DNA of 64,000 bases, from the NCBI RefSeq assembly GCF_001447995.1, contig NZ_LDPE01000001.1, forward strand, positions 1,612,001 to 1,676,000, read 5' to 3'. Below are positions 8,173-17,083 of the stretch, piece by piece. Positions within the stretch are counted from its first letter, which is position 1; the number at the start of each line of letters is the position of its first letter. Source of the stretch: Maribacter dokdonensis DSW-8. Its GTDB lineage: Bacteria; Bacteroidota; Bacteroidia; Flavobacteriales; Flavobacteriaceae. A program made the translations under genes and the position numbers. The notes under the pieces were generated by a model, which worked only from the letters and a program-made list of their open reading frames with translations, searched no databases and was not told where the DNA came from.

Positions 8173-9715
8173 CCCACCAAAGTTTGGTATTAATATCATC
8201 GGCACCCATACTTTGTACAGCGGCATTGTAGTTTTCGCTATTGGTAGATTTTACGGAATTTGGATATTGAAAACGTACCGGAACCATACCATCGTTAACA
8301 GCATCTGGTCCTGGAATTACTTCTGGCATTCCCGTTCTTCTCCAATCTGACCATCCTTCAAAACCGGTATAGAATAACGATATCCATTTTTGAAGCGCAA
8401 TTTTCGCCAAATTATCATCTGTAGCCGCAGTTAATGCTACAGCATCTTGCCCAACATAAGCCTCAAGATCCGTTGCTTGCATAGCATTGGCAATATCTGA
8501 CCATCCGCCAGCTGCAACTCTTTCTGTATAATATGCAAATGAAGCTCTAATTCCGTTTTCATAATACATAGCTGCATCGCCAGAAGAAATAAATCCTCTT
8601 TCAGCAGCTTCTGCCAAAATAAACTGAAGTTCAGAGTAGCTCATTATAATAGTATGTGAAGCCGTAGCCGAAGCCTGCTCTGGGTTACAGGCCCTACATG
8701 CTAAAAGAATACCCAGTCTAGAGATGAAATTTGAGCCGGACTCATCTGGGTTTCCAGAGGGACTATATCCTAATGCCGCTTCATCATCCAACCCATTGGG
8801 CATACCTACATAATCATTAAAATCTTCAGAGAAAATACCTTTATCAGAATCTGTGGTTGGCTGTGCAAAAACATATAGTCTATTATCGTTCAGATCCTTT
8901 AAACGGGTTTCAAGAGTTTGGCTTAATCTCACCTCGTCAAAACTACCGCTACGGGCGTCATATTTTGGTTGTGGGTTATCAGAATTCCACTCTACAAAAG
9001 CCATATCTTCATTACTTTCAAAAATAGGATAGGCAGATGGGTTACCCGTTATTTGAGCCATACCCGCAACTGCGGTAGCATTATCAACATCACTGATACG
9101 CATTAGCAAACGCAACCTCAATGAATTGGCAAACTTTCTCCATTTTTCAATATCACCATTATAGATGATGTCACCAGATATATTGCCAGCTCCCGTTAAA
9201 ACGGTGTTCGCAGTTTCTAAATCTGCCAAAATACCAGCATAAATAGAGCTTTGAGCGTCAAAAGCAGGGGTTACGTTACCATCTTCAATACCACTGGTAG
9301 CTTCAGAATAAGGCACATCACCATAGGCATCGGTTACGTAAGAATAAATCCAAGATTTCATCACCAAGGCAACACCATAGTAATTTTGCGCTTCTTCATT
9401 GGTCTCCGTATCCCTAATGATATTTTCCACATCGCGTAAAGACGCATATGCATTGTCATAAGGATCACCAGACGGAGACCAGTTATAGGTATCGCCACTG
9501 GTAAACTGTAACCTAGCGCCATATTGTACCACGGTAAAACCTTCTTCCCAACCTTGGTTTCCCCAATTATAGGCCATTTCTCGTTGTACGCCCGGCAATA
9601 AAAGTTCTGGTTGTGCAGAAGCCGGATAGTTAGGATTTATATTGATCGTTTCAAAATCTTCGGTACAGCTAACCGCAAGTACCAAGGATATTAGAAGTAA
9701 TAGTATTTTTTTCAT
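8162..9715 (-). CDS. SusD/RagB-family outer-membrane lipoprotein (SusD-like type 2)
   Basis: A 517-residue lipoprotein with lipobox AVSC at about residue 17 and the N-terminal pattern of the SusD-like-2 family (INPNYPASAQPELLLPGVQREMAYNWG). Such proteins cap a SusC barrel and bind the ligand at the cell surface. It lies 30 bases after its SusC partner. The C-terminal pattern LYTGFEGWSDWRRTGMPEV is conserved in the family. Its genomic partners are phosphoesterases and a PLP enzyme, not glycoside hydrolases, so the ligand is probably a phosphorus-containing compound. PhosphateUtilisation-type SusCD pairs of this kind have been described in other Bacteroidota. Confidence 0.9.
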   Translation of the reverse strand: MKKILLLLISLVLAVSCTEDFETININPNYPASAQPELLLPGVQREMAYNWGNQGWEEGFTVVQYGARLQFTSGDTYNWSPSGDPYDNAYASLRDVENIIRDTETNEEAQNYYGVALVMKSWIYSYVTDAYGDVPYSEATSGIEDGNVTPAFDAQSSIYAGILADLETANTVLTGAGNISGDIIYNGDIEKWRKFANSLRLRLLMRISDVDNATAVAGMAQITGNPSAYPIFESNEDMAFVEWNSDNPQPKYDARSGSFDEVRLSQTLETRLKDLNDNRLYVFAQPTTDSDKGIFSEDFNDYVGMPNGLDDEAALGYSPSGNPDESGSNFISRLGILLACRACNPEQASATASHTIIMSYSELQFILAEAAERGFISSGDAAMYYENGIRASFAYYTERVAAGGWSDIANAMQATDLEAYVGQDAVALTAATDDNLAKIALQKWISLFYTGFEGWSDWRRTGMPEVIPGPDAVNDGMVPVRFQYPNSVKSTNSENYNAAVQSMGADDINTKLWWDVD

Positions 9716-9745
9716 GATTTCTTTATATTATTTAGTTTTCGTCAA

Positions 9746-12700
9746 TTAGAAATTAACCTGTAGGTTAAAGGTGAACGAACGCGAACTTGGGTAACTCATG
9801 TTTTCTATACCCGGTTGCAACGTTCCCCCGGAAACACCAACCGTTTCTGGATCAAAATGAGGATTGTCCGTCCATAGAATCAGGTTTCTACCTGTTACAG
9901 AAATTCTAGCATTGGTGATCGGTAATTGATCGATCATTTTTTGCGGAAATGAATATCCTAATGAAACCTCTCTAAGTTTGGTATAAGAAGCATCATACTT
10001 TGCCGCTTCTACATTATCCCTTTCATAATATCTGTTATTGAATGTTCTAGCATCTACATTTATAGTGTTTGGAGTATATACAGGGTTCTCTGCCGTTCCC
10101 GTATTTATAACACCTTCTGCAACAATTCCGGTTTCTCTTCCTTCTAAAGTTTCTTGCAGTTGCCCAGAAGTACTACCAATAGTCTTAGTTCTAGATACTA
10201 CGATACCGCCCTGTCTGGTATCGATTAAAAACCCTAGATCAACATTCTTATATTTAAAGGTATTTTGTATACCCAATGTAAAGTCTGGTGCATAATCACC
10301 TTGGTATACCAAATCATCTGTACGTTCTGGAATACCTTGATTATTAATGATCATTTGCCCAAAGTACTCACTAGTTTCATCTTCTACTCTTTGAAAACCT
10401 CTACCATAAATAGCACTGATAGAACCTCCTTCACGAGCTTGTATATATGCACCGTTAGCCTCGGTCAACGTAAATTGGATATCATCACCCAAATCTTTCA
10501 CCTCACTTTTATTAGTGGCAAAATTGAAGGTTGAGCTCCATTTAAAATTATCCGTTAACACTGGAACAAAGTTGGCAATGGCCTCAAAACCGTAGTTACG
10601 AACTTCGCCCGCATTGATCAACTGACTGCTATAACCACTGGCAATATCCGTGCTAATATTTATGATCTGGTTTTTGGTAGCACTATCATAATAGGTCATA
10701 TCCAAATTAATTCTACTTTGCAGAAAACGCAGGTCCAGACCAAATTCATAAGAGCCGGTTATCTCTGGTTTTAAATTTGCATTTGGTATCAGCGAAGATT
10801 CTGTCAGTATAGGTGTGGAACTATCAAATTGAGTCTCATTTTGGTAAAAACTACGTAATCTATACGCATCGGTATCATTACCTACCTCAGCATAAGCAGC
10901 CCTTACCTTGGCAAACGTTACCCAGTCTGGCATATTGAACATATCACTGGCAATGGCACTTAATGTAACAGACGGATAGAAATATGAATTATTACCTTCT
11001 GGCAATGTACTAGACCAGTCATTTCTTCCTGTAATGTCCATAAACAACACATTGTCATAGCCAAATCTGGCATAACCATATAAACTATTGATGCGCTTTT
11101 CACTGTTGTTAGAGCTCACTTGCACCGCCTGTCTACTATTATTAAATGAATACACTCCAGGATTGATCAACTGTGGAGCTACACTTTTAGTGAAGTCTTG
11201 CTTTTGACGTAATTGGTTTCCACCTGCGGAAATATTTAAATTAAACTTTTCTCCAAAGGTTTTATCATAGCTCAACAAGAAATCAGAGTTACTTTCTTCA
11301 AAGAAAATATTATCTTCTTGGTATGTTCCAAAAGGAAAACGCTGCGTACTGAATGCTCTTTTACGAACCCTAAAATCTCTATAGAAATCACGACCGCTAC
11401 GAAGCAACAACTTCCAGTTTTCACTAATGTCATAAGTAAGACTTACATTACCGAACATACGATCTTTATCTTGCGCATTGGTATTCTCATACATAGTAAA
11501 ATAAGGGTTGTCATGATAGTTGTAGTTGTAGTTAAACTGCTGTATACCCTCTAAACCAGGTTGCCAATAATCTCTAAGGTTATTGGTATTCAATTGGCGC
11601 CCGTACCAAATGAACAGGTACATGATACTTTCCGTACCGTAACCTACTGCAGGTCTATTGTCACTATCTGTCTTTACGTAATTAAGATTGGCATTTACCT
11701 TTACTTTATCCGATACATTCATGGTTCCGGAAAAACTTAAGGTATTTCTATTGAGATCAGTATTTGGCAATGTACCTTCTTGATCTAAGTTCTGAAATGA
11801 CAATCTCATGTTTCCCATTTCACCACTTTTAGAAATGGCAATACTATTGGTTTTTGTAATACCAGTTTCAAAGAAATCTTTTGTATTATCAGGTTGAGAC
11901 ACCCATGGTGTAGGAATAATATCAGCATTACTCACCGAGGTGTCACCACCTCTGGTTCCATCTGTTCTTGGCGAGTCAAATTGTGCGATCATAAGTCCGG
12001 TATCCAATCTTGGACCCCAACTTTCATCAACACCATCGGCAATACCGGAACCACTACCATCCACAAAAGAAAACTGTTGGTTATTCCCCTGTCCGTACTC
12101 ATTTTGCCAGTCTGGCAGCATTAATACATTTTCTACGGTAATTCCCGTATTAAAAGAAACACCAAGCTTACTACTTTGGGATTTCCCTTTTTTAGTTGTT
12201 ATGATGATAGCACCGTTTGCCGCTCTTGATCCATAAAGCGCTGCTGCAGCCGGTCCTTTTAGTACGTTGATCGATTCTATATCTTGCGGATTGATTTCAG
12301 CTGCACCATTACCATAATCTACACTCTGCGTACCTGATCCACTAGAACCAACAATTTCATTACTGATAGGTGTACCATCTACTATGAACAATGGCGAGTT
12401 ACCATTAATGTTCAGAGAAGCATCACCACGTATAGAAACCCTTGCCGAGCCACCCAATCCGGTTGGGCTGTTGGTAATTTGTAAACCGGCCACCTTACCG
12501 GACATACTGTTCAATAAGTTTGGCTCCCGTGCCTGAACAACCTCATCATTATCCAATTCCTGAGAGGCGTAACCCAAAGATTTTTTCTCTCTTTCTATTC
12601 CCAATGCGGTAACTACAACCTCATCTAGTTGTTGAGAATCGGGCTGTAGGTTTATGGTGCCCGTAATTTTATTCGCTGTATTATACTCCTGAGCAATATA

Positions 12701-12925
12701 CCCAATATAAGATACCACTAAAATGTCATTTGAACCGTTCAGTTCAATACTGAAGTTGCCATCAAAATCTGTGGCCACCCCATTCGTTGTTCCTTTCACT
12801 ACTACTGTAGCACCAGGTAAAGGAACTTGGTTTTCGTCTAACACCTTACCCGTAAATACCGTTTGGGCATGTGCTACAAAACTTGCTAAAAACACAAGCA
12901 TTGTAATTAATAATGTTTTTTTCAT
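9746..12925 (-). CDS. SusC-type TonB-dependent receptor without STN domain
   Basis: A 1059-residue outer-membrane transporter. In order: signal peptide (to about VAHAQ, residue 21), a carboxypeptidase-D-like regulatory domain (about 23-105, VFTGKVLDENQVPLPGATV), a TonB-box-like/plug region (LDEVVVTALG; LNSMSGKVAGLQI; SVRGDASLNINGNSPLFIVDG) and a long beta-barrel ending in FTFNLQVNF. It lacks the N-terminal STN domain found in the other SusC at 20755-24048. This agrees with the absence of an ECF/FecR cassette next to it and the presence of a divergent XRE-cupin regulator. It is the first gene of a six-gene operon reaching 2449. Confidence 0.95.
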   Translation of the reverse strand: MKKTLLITMLVFLASFVAHAQTVFTGKVLDENQVPLPGATVVVKGTTNGVATDFDGNFSIELNGSNDILVVSYIGYIAQEYNTANKITGTINLQPDSQQLDEVVVTALGIEREKKSLGYASQELDNDEVVQAREPNLLNSMSGKVAGLQITNSPTGLGGSARVSIRGDASLNINGNSPLFIVDGTPISNEIVGSSGSGTQSVDYGNGAAEINPQDIESINVLKGPAAAALYGSRAANGAIIITTKKGKSQSSKLGVSFNTGITVENVLMLPDWQNEYGQGNNQQFSFVDGSGSGIADGVDESWGPRLDTGLMIAQFDSPRTDGTRGGDTSVSNADIIPTPWVSQPDNTKDFFETGITKTNSIAISKSGEMGNMRLSFQNLDQEGTLPNTDLNRNTLSFSGTMNVSDKVKVNANLNYVKTDSDNRPAVGYGTESIMYLFIWYGRQLNTNNLRDYWQPGLEGIQQFNYNYNYHDNPYFTMYENTNAQDKDRMFGNVSLTYDISENWKLLLRSGRDFYRDFRVRKRAFSTQRFPFGTYQEDNIFFEESNSDFLLSYDKTFGEKFNLNISAGGNQLRQKQDFTKSVAPQLINPGVYSFNNSRQAVQVSSNNSEKRINSLYGYARFGYDNVLFMDITGRNDWSSTLPEGNNSYFYPSVTLSAIASDMFNMPDWVTFAKVRAAYAEVGNDTDAYRLRSFYQNETQFDSSTPILTESSLIPNANLKPEITGSYEFGLDLRFLQSRINLDMTYYDSATKNQIINISTDIASGYSSQLINAGEVRNYGFEAIANFVPVLTDNFKWSSTFNFATNKSEVKDLGDDIQFTLTEANGAYIQAREGGSISAIYGRGFQRVEDETSEYFGQMIINNQGIPERTDDLVYQGDYAPDFTLGIQNTFKYKNVDLGFLIDTRQGGIVVSRTKTIGSTSGQLQETLEGRETGIVAEGVINTGTAENPVYTPNTINVDARTFNNRYYERDNVEAAKYDASYTKLREVSLGYSFPQKMIDQLPITNARISVTGRNLILWTDNPHFDPETVGVSGGTLQPGIENMSYPSSRSFTFNLQVNF

Positions 12926-12957
12926 TTTGTTCGTATTTGTAAACTTTGGTTTGTTAG

Positions 12958-13123
12958 TTTAGCAAATATCTAAATGAAAATTCAATGAAAAGCCTATTAC
13001 ACATTAAGCAATTGCAACTATTACAAGGCTAAAGTTAGATTATAGTTAGCTAAACATTATTTACAAATATGCAAAATGTAAGTTTTATGTTAAGCCCCTG
13101 CACAATGGCTGATTACAGCTGTA
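12958..13123. promoter_or_regulatory. Divergent control region with several short dyads
   Basis: This is the space between the susC start (12925, minus) and the XRE-cupin start (13184, plus). It contains TTTAG-N7-CTAAA (12958-12974), a TTAGCTAA palindrome (13046-13053), and a perfect 10-bp palindrome TACAGCTGTA (13114-13123). An XRE-family regulator commonly binds operators near its own gene, so these are candidates. None is repeated exactly here and the region is AT-rich, so confidence is low. Confidence 0.3.
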
Positions 13124-13183
13124 GCACCTACCAAAAAACAATACATTTTATTTTTCATTATGTTTGTAGGAGAACACTTATCA

Positions 13184-13750
13184 ATGGATGATTACCTTAT
13201 TGGAATTGGCAAACGGATCAAAGAAATTCGTAAAAACGGGAGTTTGACTATTAGTGAAATTGCCATGCGCGCCGGAGTAACAGCAGGACTTATTTCTAGA
13301 ATAGAAAATGGTAGAACAATTCCCTCTTTACCCGTACTATTAAAAATTATAAGTTCCTTGGATATTGAAGTGACCGATTTTTTTAGCGGACTACCACAAT
13401 CTAACGGAGCCAATTTTATTGTTTCTAGAAAAGAGGATAATACCTTTATTGAAAAAGAAGACGATGCTATTGGATTTTCTTATTCGCTTATTTTTGGCAA
13501 ACAGCTTAATAGCCTAGGTTTTGAAGCCGTATTATTACACGTTCACCCCAACTCTAAAAGAGACAAGGTAAAGACCGATGCCTATGAGTTCAAATACATG
13601 CTTTCAGGTGAATGTTACTATATTATAGACGAAGAGGAGGTACTGATCAAAGAAGGAGATTCTATATTTTTTGATGGTAGAATTGCCCATGTCCCAGAAA
13701 ACAGGAGCAACAATACAGCAACTATGCTGGTACTTTACTTTTTTATATAA
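13184..13750 (+). CDS. XRE-family regulator with C-terminal cupin domain
   Basis: A 188-residue transcription factor from the start MDDYLIGIGKRIKEI. That start has GGAG 11 bases upstream and fits the usual domain beginning; an ATG at 13160 would add eight residues. Residues 5-65 form an XRE helix-turn-helix (LTISEIAMRAGVTAGLISRIENGRTIPSLPVLLKI). Residues 110-188 form a cupin (HVHPNSKRDK, EFKYMLSGECYYII, LIKEGDSIFFDGRIAHVPEN) that probably senses a small ligand. It is divergent from the second susC operon and convergent with the HAD gene, with a shared terminator. It is the best candidate regulator for one or both phosphonate-related operons. Confidence 0.85.
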   Translation: MDDYLIGIGKRIKEIRKNGSLTISEIAMRAGVTAGLISRIENGRTIPSLPVLLKIISSLDIEVTDFFSGLPQSNGANFIVSRKEDNTFIEKEDDAIGFSYSLIFGKQLNSLGFEAVLLHVHPNSKRDKVKTDAYEFKYMLSGECYYIIDEEEVLIKEGDSIFFDGRIAHVPENRSNNTATMLVLYFFI

Positions 13751-13769
13751 CCAACCAGAACATACAAAT

Positions 13770-13800
13770 AAAAAAAGCCACGATCAGTGGCTTTTTTTTT
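13770..13800. terminator. Bidirectional rho-independent terminator
   Basis: AAAAAAGCCAC (13771-13781) pairs with GTGGCTTTTTT (13787-13797) around a GATCA loop. T-runs on both strands let it serve the XRE-cupin gene (plus) and the HAD gene (minus, stop at 13811). Confidence 0.9.
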
Positions 13801-13810
13801 ATTTTACTTT

Positions 13811-14494
13811 TTAAGATGGTAATAGCAGCTGCCTTAATTCGGTTAAGCTATCAAGAACATGGGTTGGGTTTGCACTTAATAACTGATGTCTGGTATGTGC
13901 ACCAGTGGTCACCCCGATCGTAACCCCACAATTGGCATTTTTTCCCTCTTCAATATCGATTATGGAATCACCTGCTTTTAGCACTAGTTCTTCATTATGA
14001 ACGTTAAGTTTCATCATTGCCTCAACGATCATATCTGGATTAGGCCTACCAAGAACCACATCATCTGCCGTTACTAAAACATCATACTGCTTGCCTTTGG
14101 TCCAATTCATTTTATTTAATAATAACTGGGCGGTTTTACTATCGTACCCTGTATTCAAAGCTACTTTAATGCCATTTTCTTTTAATGACAGTAACATCTG
14201 TTCTACCCCCTCATAACTACCTACGTCTAGCTTATGGTATGCTTCATTAAGCAACACCTTAAAATCTTTAAAAATAGATTCCGCCATATCACTATCAACA
14301 CTACCGATGTCCGCTATAATAATATCTTTTATTGCTTGATGTTTTTCTTTACCGGCACCGTGTTCCAGCACAAAATCCAAGGTCAATTGAAAACCTCTCT
14401 CATTGATCGCCTTTTGTAAAGTCTTATATACTACATTGTCTTCATTGACAACAGTACCTGCCATATCAAATACGGCCAATTTAATTGTATGCAT
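13811..14494 (-). CDS. Phosphonatase-like HAD hydrolase (PhnX-like)
   Basis: A 227-residue cytosolic HAD enzyme. The start at 14494 (MHTIKLAVFDMAGTVV) follows the upstream stop codon by one base; an ATG further upstream at 14542 would overlap the FAD gene. It shows the unusual HAD motif I DMAGT (nucleophile Asp10), which separates the phosphonatase group from ordinary HADs. It also has a cap lysine in GAGKEKHQAI at about position 49, where PhnX uses a Schiff-base lysine, and GRPNPDM with arginine in place of the usual motif III lysine. This matches the PhnX-like family often found beside the FAD oxidase family seen next door. The expected reaction is C-P cleavage of phosphonoacetaldehyde, or a close analogue, to acetaldehyde and phosphate. 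Confidence 0.8.
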   Translation of the reverse strand: MHTIKLAVFDMAGTVVNEDNVVYKTLQKAINERGFQLTLDFVLEHGAGKEKHQAIKDIIIADIGSVDSDMAESIFKDFKVLLNEAYHKLDVGSYEGVEQMLLSLKENGIKVALNTGYDSKTAQLLLNKMNWTKGKQYDVLVTADDVVLGRPNPDMIVEAMMKLNVHNEELVLKAGDSIIDIEEGKNANCGVTIGVTTGAHTRHQLLSANPTHVLDSLTELRQLLLPS

Positions 14495-14495
14495 G

Positions 14496-15653
14496 TTAAA
14501 TATTAAAAATTTGTTGAATGTTCTGTTTTGAAAAACCTGCACTACCGGTCATTCCCTTACCTCCAATACCGGTAACAATATGAATATTCCTATCAATGGT
14601 GCGCTCATAAATATCAGAATTCTTGCATTGAGAATACATGCCAAACCAGCGCTGCTCAATTTCATAGGTGGGCAGGTTAAAAATTTCTTTGGCCCTTGTT
14701 AGCATTAGATCATCAATATCCATATTTAAGTCGAACCCAAGATCATCAATATTGTCCGCATCTGCATATTCATGAGAATCCCCAAGAATAACTCCACCAT
14801 CCATAGCCTGTTTAAATAGAATGTGTACTCCCCATTTTTTCTCAAGACTATCCATTGGTTCTTTGGATTTGATTTTTAAATAAGACGGACACTCAGCAAA
14901 AGCCTCATATCTTCTAATGGAAAGTCCCGTTAAAATAGATCCACTAATTTTAAAATCACCTTGTGATTTGGTCTTCATCATCTGTAACTTAGAAACCTCT
15001 AAATCACTAGTGGAAAATAGTTCTGGATACAACGTTTTAAAATCGCTACCGTTACAGATAATTACCTTTGCAGACATCAACATTCTACCGTTTGCCAATT
15101 GAGTGCTTACTTCATTATTAAGCGCATTGCATTCAATTACCTTAGCCTTATAAAAAATGCTTACCCCTTTTTTCTTTAAATACTTATGTACACGACCGAT
15201 CATGGTGCGAGGTTCTACAGTAATTTCCTCAGGAAAGAATAAGCCAGCTTTTACGTACCGTTCATTTAATCCTGGGTATTTTCTAAGACATTCCGTCTTT
15301 GTAAAAAGAATAGAAGTGTAATCATTGGCTCGGTTAATTTCTTTCAACTCTTCAATTAGCTGAATTTCATCATCGTTAGAAGCCAAATAAATAGATCCTT
15401 CTTGCCGTACGGAAATATCAAATTTAGCATGGATCTTCTTATATATCTTTAAGCTTTTACGACCATATTGTTGCCATTTAGTATTCATACCAGAGGGCAC
15501 CACCTGTCCAAAATTGCGAACTGTAGCCCCTTTTGGCATAGCATCTTTTTCAAGCAAAGCTACTTTTAACCCTTTTTTCATGGCATGATAGGCATGAAAA
15601 GTACCTAACACACCACCACCAACTACTACTAAATCATACTCAATATCTGCCAT
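14496..15653 (-). CDS. FAD-dependent amine oxidoreductase of the phosphonate-associated family
   Basis: A 385-residue DAO-fold flavoenzyme with an N-terminal dinucleotide-binding motif (DLVVVGGGVLGTFHAYHAM) followed by LLEKD, the pattern RNFGQVVPSG near residue 45, and a C-terminal FAD motif (HIVTGIGGKGMTGSAG). This fits the family proposed to oxidise aminophosphonates such as N-methylated or hydroxylated 2-aminoethylphosphonate to phosphonoacetaldehyde. It is translationally linked to its neighbours: it overlaps the DUF5690 transporter by 14 bases, and the HAD gene starts one base after it ends. The exact amine substrate is inferred from context, not read from the sequence. Confidence 0.75.
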   Translation of the reverse strand: MADIEYDLVVVGGGVLGTFHAYHAMKKGLKVALLEKDAMPKGATVRNFGQVVPSGMNTKWQQYGRKSLKIYKKIHAKFDISVRQEGSIYLASNDDEIQLIEELKEINRANDYTSILFTKTECLRKYPGLNERYVKAGLFFPEEITVEPRTMIGRVHKYLKKKGVSIFYKAKVIECNALNNEVSTQLANGRMLMSAKVIICNGSDFKTLYPELFSTSDLEVSKLQMMKTKSQGDFKISGSILTGLSIRRYEAFAECPSYLKIKSKEPMDSLEKKWGVHILFKQAMDGGVILGDSHEYADADNIDDLGFDLNMDIDDLMLTRAKEIFNLPTYEIEQRWFGMYSQCKNSDIYERTIDRNIHIVTGIGGKGMTGSAGFSKQNIQQIFNI

Positions 15654-16938
15654 TAACCATGGGGATTTTAAAATGGATACTAGAATTATTTTGCTTGTAT
15701 TTCTTTTGAAAATAGAACATAGATACTATAGAAACACCTACACCCAAAAAGGCAATACAGTAGGTAGCACCCATGAAAAACTGTAGCCATGAACTATTTG
15801 GGCTTCCAAAATTTTTATAAAGTAGTACTGCCATACTACCCAAGTAACCAAAGGAATCTGCAATATAAATAAGGTAACCAGCATTACCTTTAATAGAAAA
15901 AGTGGCGATCATCCGATCAAAAAAGATACAATTGAACGGCACATAGCAGGCATAAAGTCCAAAACCAATAAACACCATCCAATACACTGGCTGAAGGGCG
16001 CCTTGTTGAAATAAAAAGGTAGAAACCCCTACCAGCACACTTGCCAGTATCAACAAGAAATGAAACCCCATAAAAGCCTTAAAGTTATTTTTTATCAACC
16101 CGAACAACCCCAATACAAGTAACACCAAAAATGCTATTGGAAGTTCAGATAGTGTATAAATAGAAGCATCACCGGCATACCCCACACTGTCCCATAATTC
16201 TCTAGAAAAATTATCCCTAAAATCCCGTAACGCGGTAAGCGCAGTATAAAAGACCACTAAAATTATAATCGGAAAAGAAAATTTGCTGAAGACCTTTTTA
16301 CGATCCGCTGCACACATTGGTTTTCTTTTCTTTCTGAGTTTAATATCCTCTGCTGTTGGTGGAGGCAATTTGTTTAAAAAATAAAGGCAAATGAAAAACG
16401 GCAGAAGAAACAGGGCTCCCGTAACCGCAGGCATCCAAAATTCAGAAATTGCATAGGTGGTCATTAACCACAACCCAACAGATTTTACAGCACCGCTAGA
16501 CACTATAAAACTAGAACATAGAATAATACTCAATATCTCGGTCATTTTTCTACCCTCCAAAAAAGAAAACGTAATGCCCCAGATCATACCCAAGGAAAGT
16601 CCGTTAAGGAAAAAAAGTATGAAATTATATGGACTTGGCAACAGACCAAATAGCACCAATGTCAATTCTGCAAATAAGATCATGCCCGTTAAATAGCCTA
16701 CCCTATGTTGTACCTGCAATGCAGAAACCACCCGAATACCAATAAATTTAGAAAGCATATACCCTACGACCTGAGCCAAAATGAGCAAAATTTTGTAGTC
16801 GATACCAAACAACATTTGACCATCAAATGTGGCTACTGAAAAAGGCTTTCTAAAAGCATACATACAAAAGTAAAGTCCGAACGAAGCTAAAGCTCCATTT
16901 AACAGTACGGCCATATTTATTTTAGAAATCTTAAACAC
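15640..16938 (-). CDS. DUF5690-family MFS-like membrane transporter
   Basis: A 432-residue integral membrane protein with about 12 hydrophobic segments. The N-terminal motif GLYFCMYAFRKPFSVATF is typical of DUF5690, a family distantly like the hexose-phosphate/organophosphate branch of the major facilitator superfamily. A basic loop (KLRKKRKP, about residue 210) separates the two halves. It is the first gene of a three-gene operon with the FAD oxidase and the phosphonatase-like enzyme, so uptake of an aminophosphonate across the inner membrane is a reasonable inference. Its substrate has not been established from sequence. A paired dyad lies directly upstream. Confidence 0.7.
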   Translation of the reverse strand: MFKISKINMAVLLNGALASFGLYFCMYAFRKPFSVATFDGQMLFGIDYKILLILAQVVGYMLSKFIGIRVVSALQVQHRVGYLTGMILFAELTLVLFGLLPSPYNFILFFLNGLSLGMIWGITFSFLEGRKMTEILSIILCSSFIVSSGAVKSVGLWLMTTYAISEFWMPAVTGALFLLPFFICLYFLNKLPPPTAEDIKLRKKRKPMCAADRKKVFSKFSFPIIILVVFYTALTALRDFRDNFSRELWDSVGYAGDASIYTLSELPIAFLVLLVLGLFGLIKNNFKAFMGFHFLLILASVLVGVSTFLFQQGALQPVYWMVFIGFGLYACYVPFNCIFFDRMIATFSIKGNAGYLIYIADSFGYLGSMAVLLYKNFGSPNSSWLQFFMGATYCIAFLGVGVSIVSMFYFQKKYKQNNSSIHFKIPMVNGRY

Positions 16939-16948
16939 GTAACATTTG

Positions 16949-17003
16949 TTTACTAATAGTAAATAATTACCTCAAAAATCTATATTTATTTACTATTAGT
17001 AAC
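16949..17003. promoter_or_regulatory. Two 15-bp dyad operators 40 bp apart
   Basis: TTTACTAATAGTAAA (16949-16963) is a perfect dyad around one central base. TTTACTATTAGTAAC (16989-17003) is the same with one end mismatch. Their centres (16956 and 16996) are 40 bp apart, near four helical turns. They begin 10 bases upstream of the DUF5690 start codon, where a repressor could block transcription or two dimers could cooperate. The regulator is unknown; the XRE-cupin protein 3 kb away is the nearest candidate. Confidence 0.55.
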
Positions 17004-17051
17004 TTTTTAAATGTTATTAGATGGTTATAAAAAGTGATAGATTAAGTTAAA

Positions 17052-17068
17052 CCTCTGAATTATTGAGG
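17052..17068 (-). terminator. Weak hairpin after the metallophosphatase gene
   Basis: CCTC (17052-17055) and GAGG (17065-17068) pair around a 9-base loop, 16 bases after the minus-strand stop at 17084, followed on that strand by TTTAACTTAA. It is too short to be a confident terminator. Confidence 0.25.
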
Positions 17069-17083
17069 AGATTGTTACAAACA

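Noticed and set aside
8120..8350. Frames overlapping the susD/phosphodiesterase junction on the plus strand
   Set aside because: Both minus-strand genes are clearly real and overlap by 11 bases there, leaving no room for an independent plus-strand gene.
11318..12236. Several plus-strand frames inside susC
   Set aside because: No domain or signal features; they are reverse-strand by-products of the long susC coding sequence.
2449..17083. Classical PhnW/PhnX or C-P lyase phosphonate operon
   Set aside because: There is no class V PhnW-type transaminase and no PhnG-PhnM gene; the PLP enzyme is of the class III fold and the HAD enzyme belongs to the PhnX-like group, not PhnX proper.
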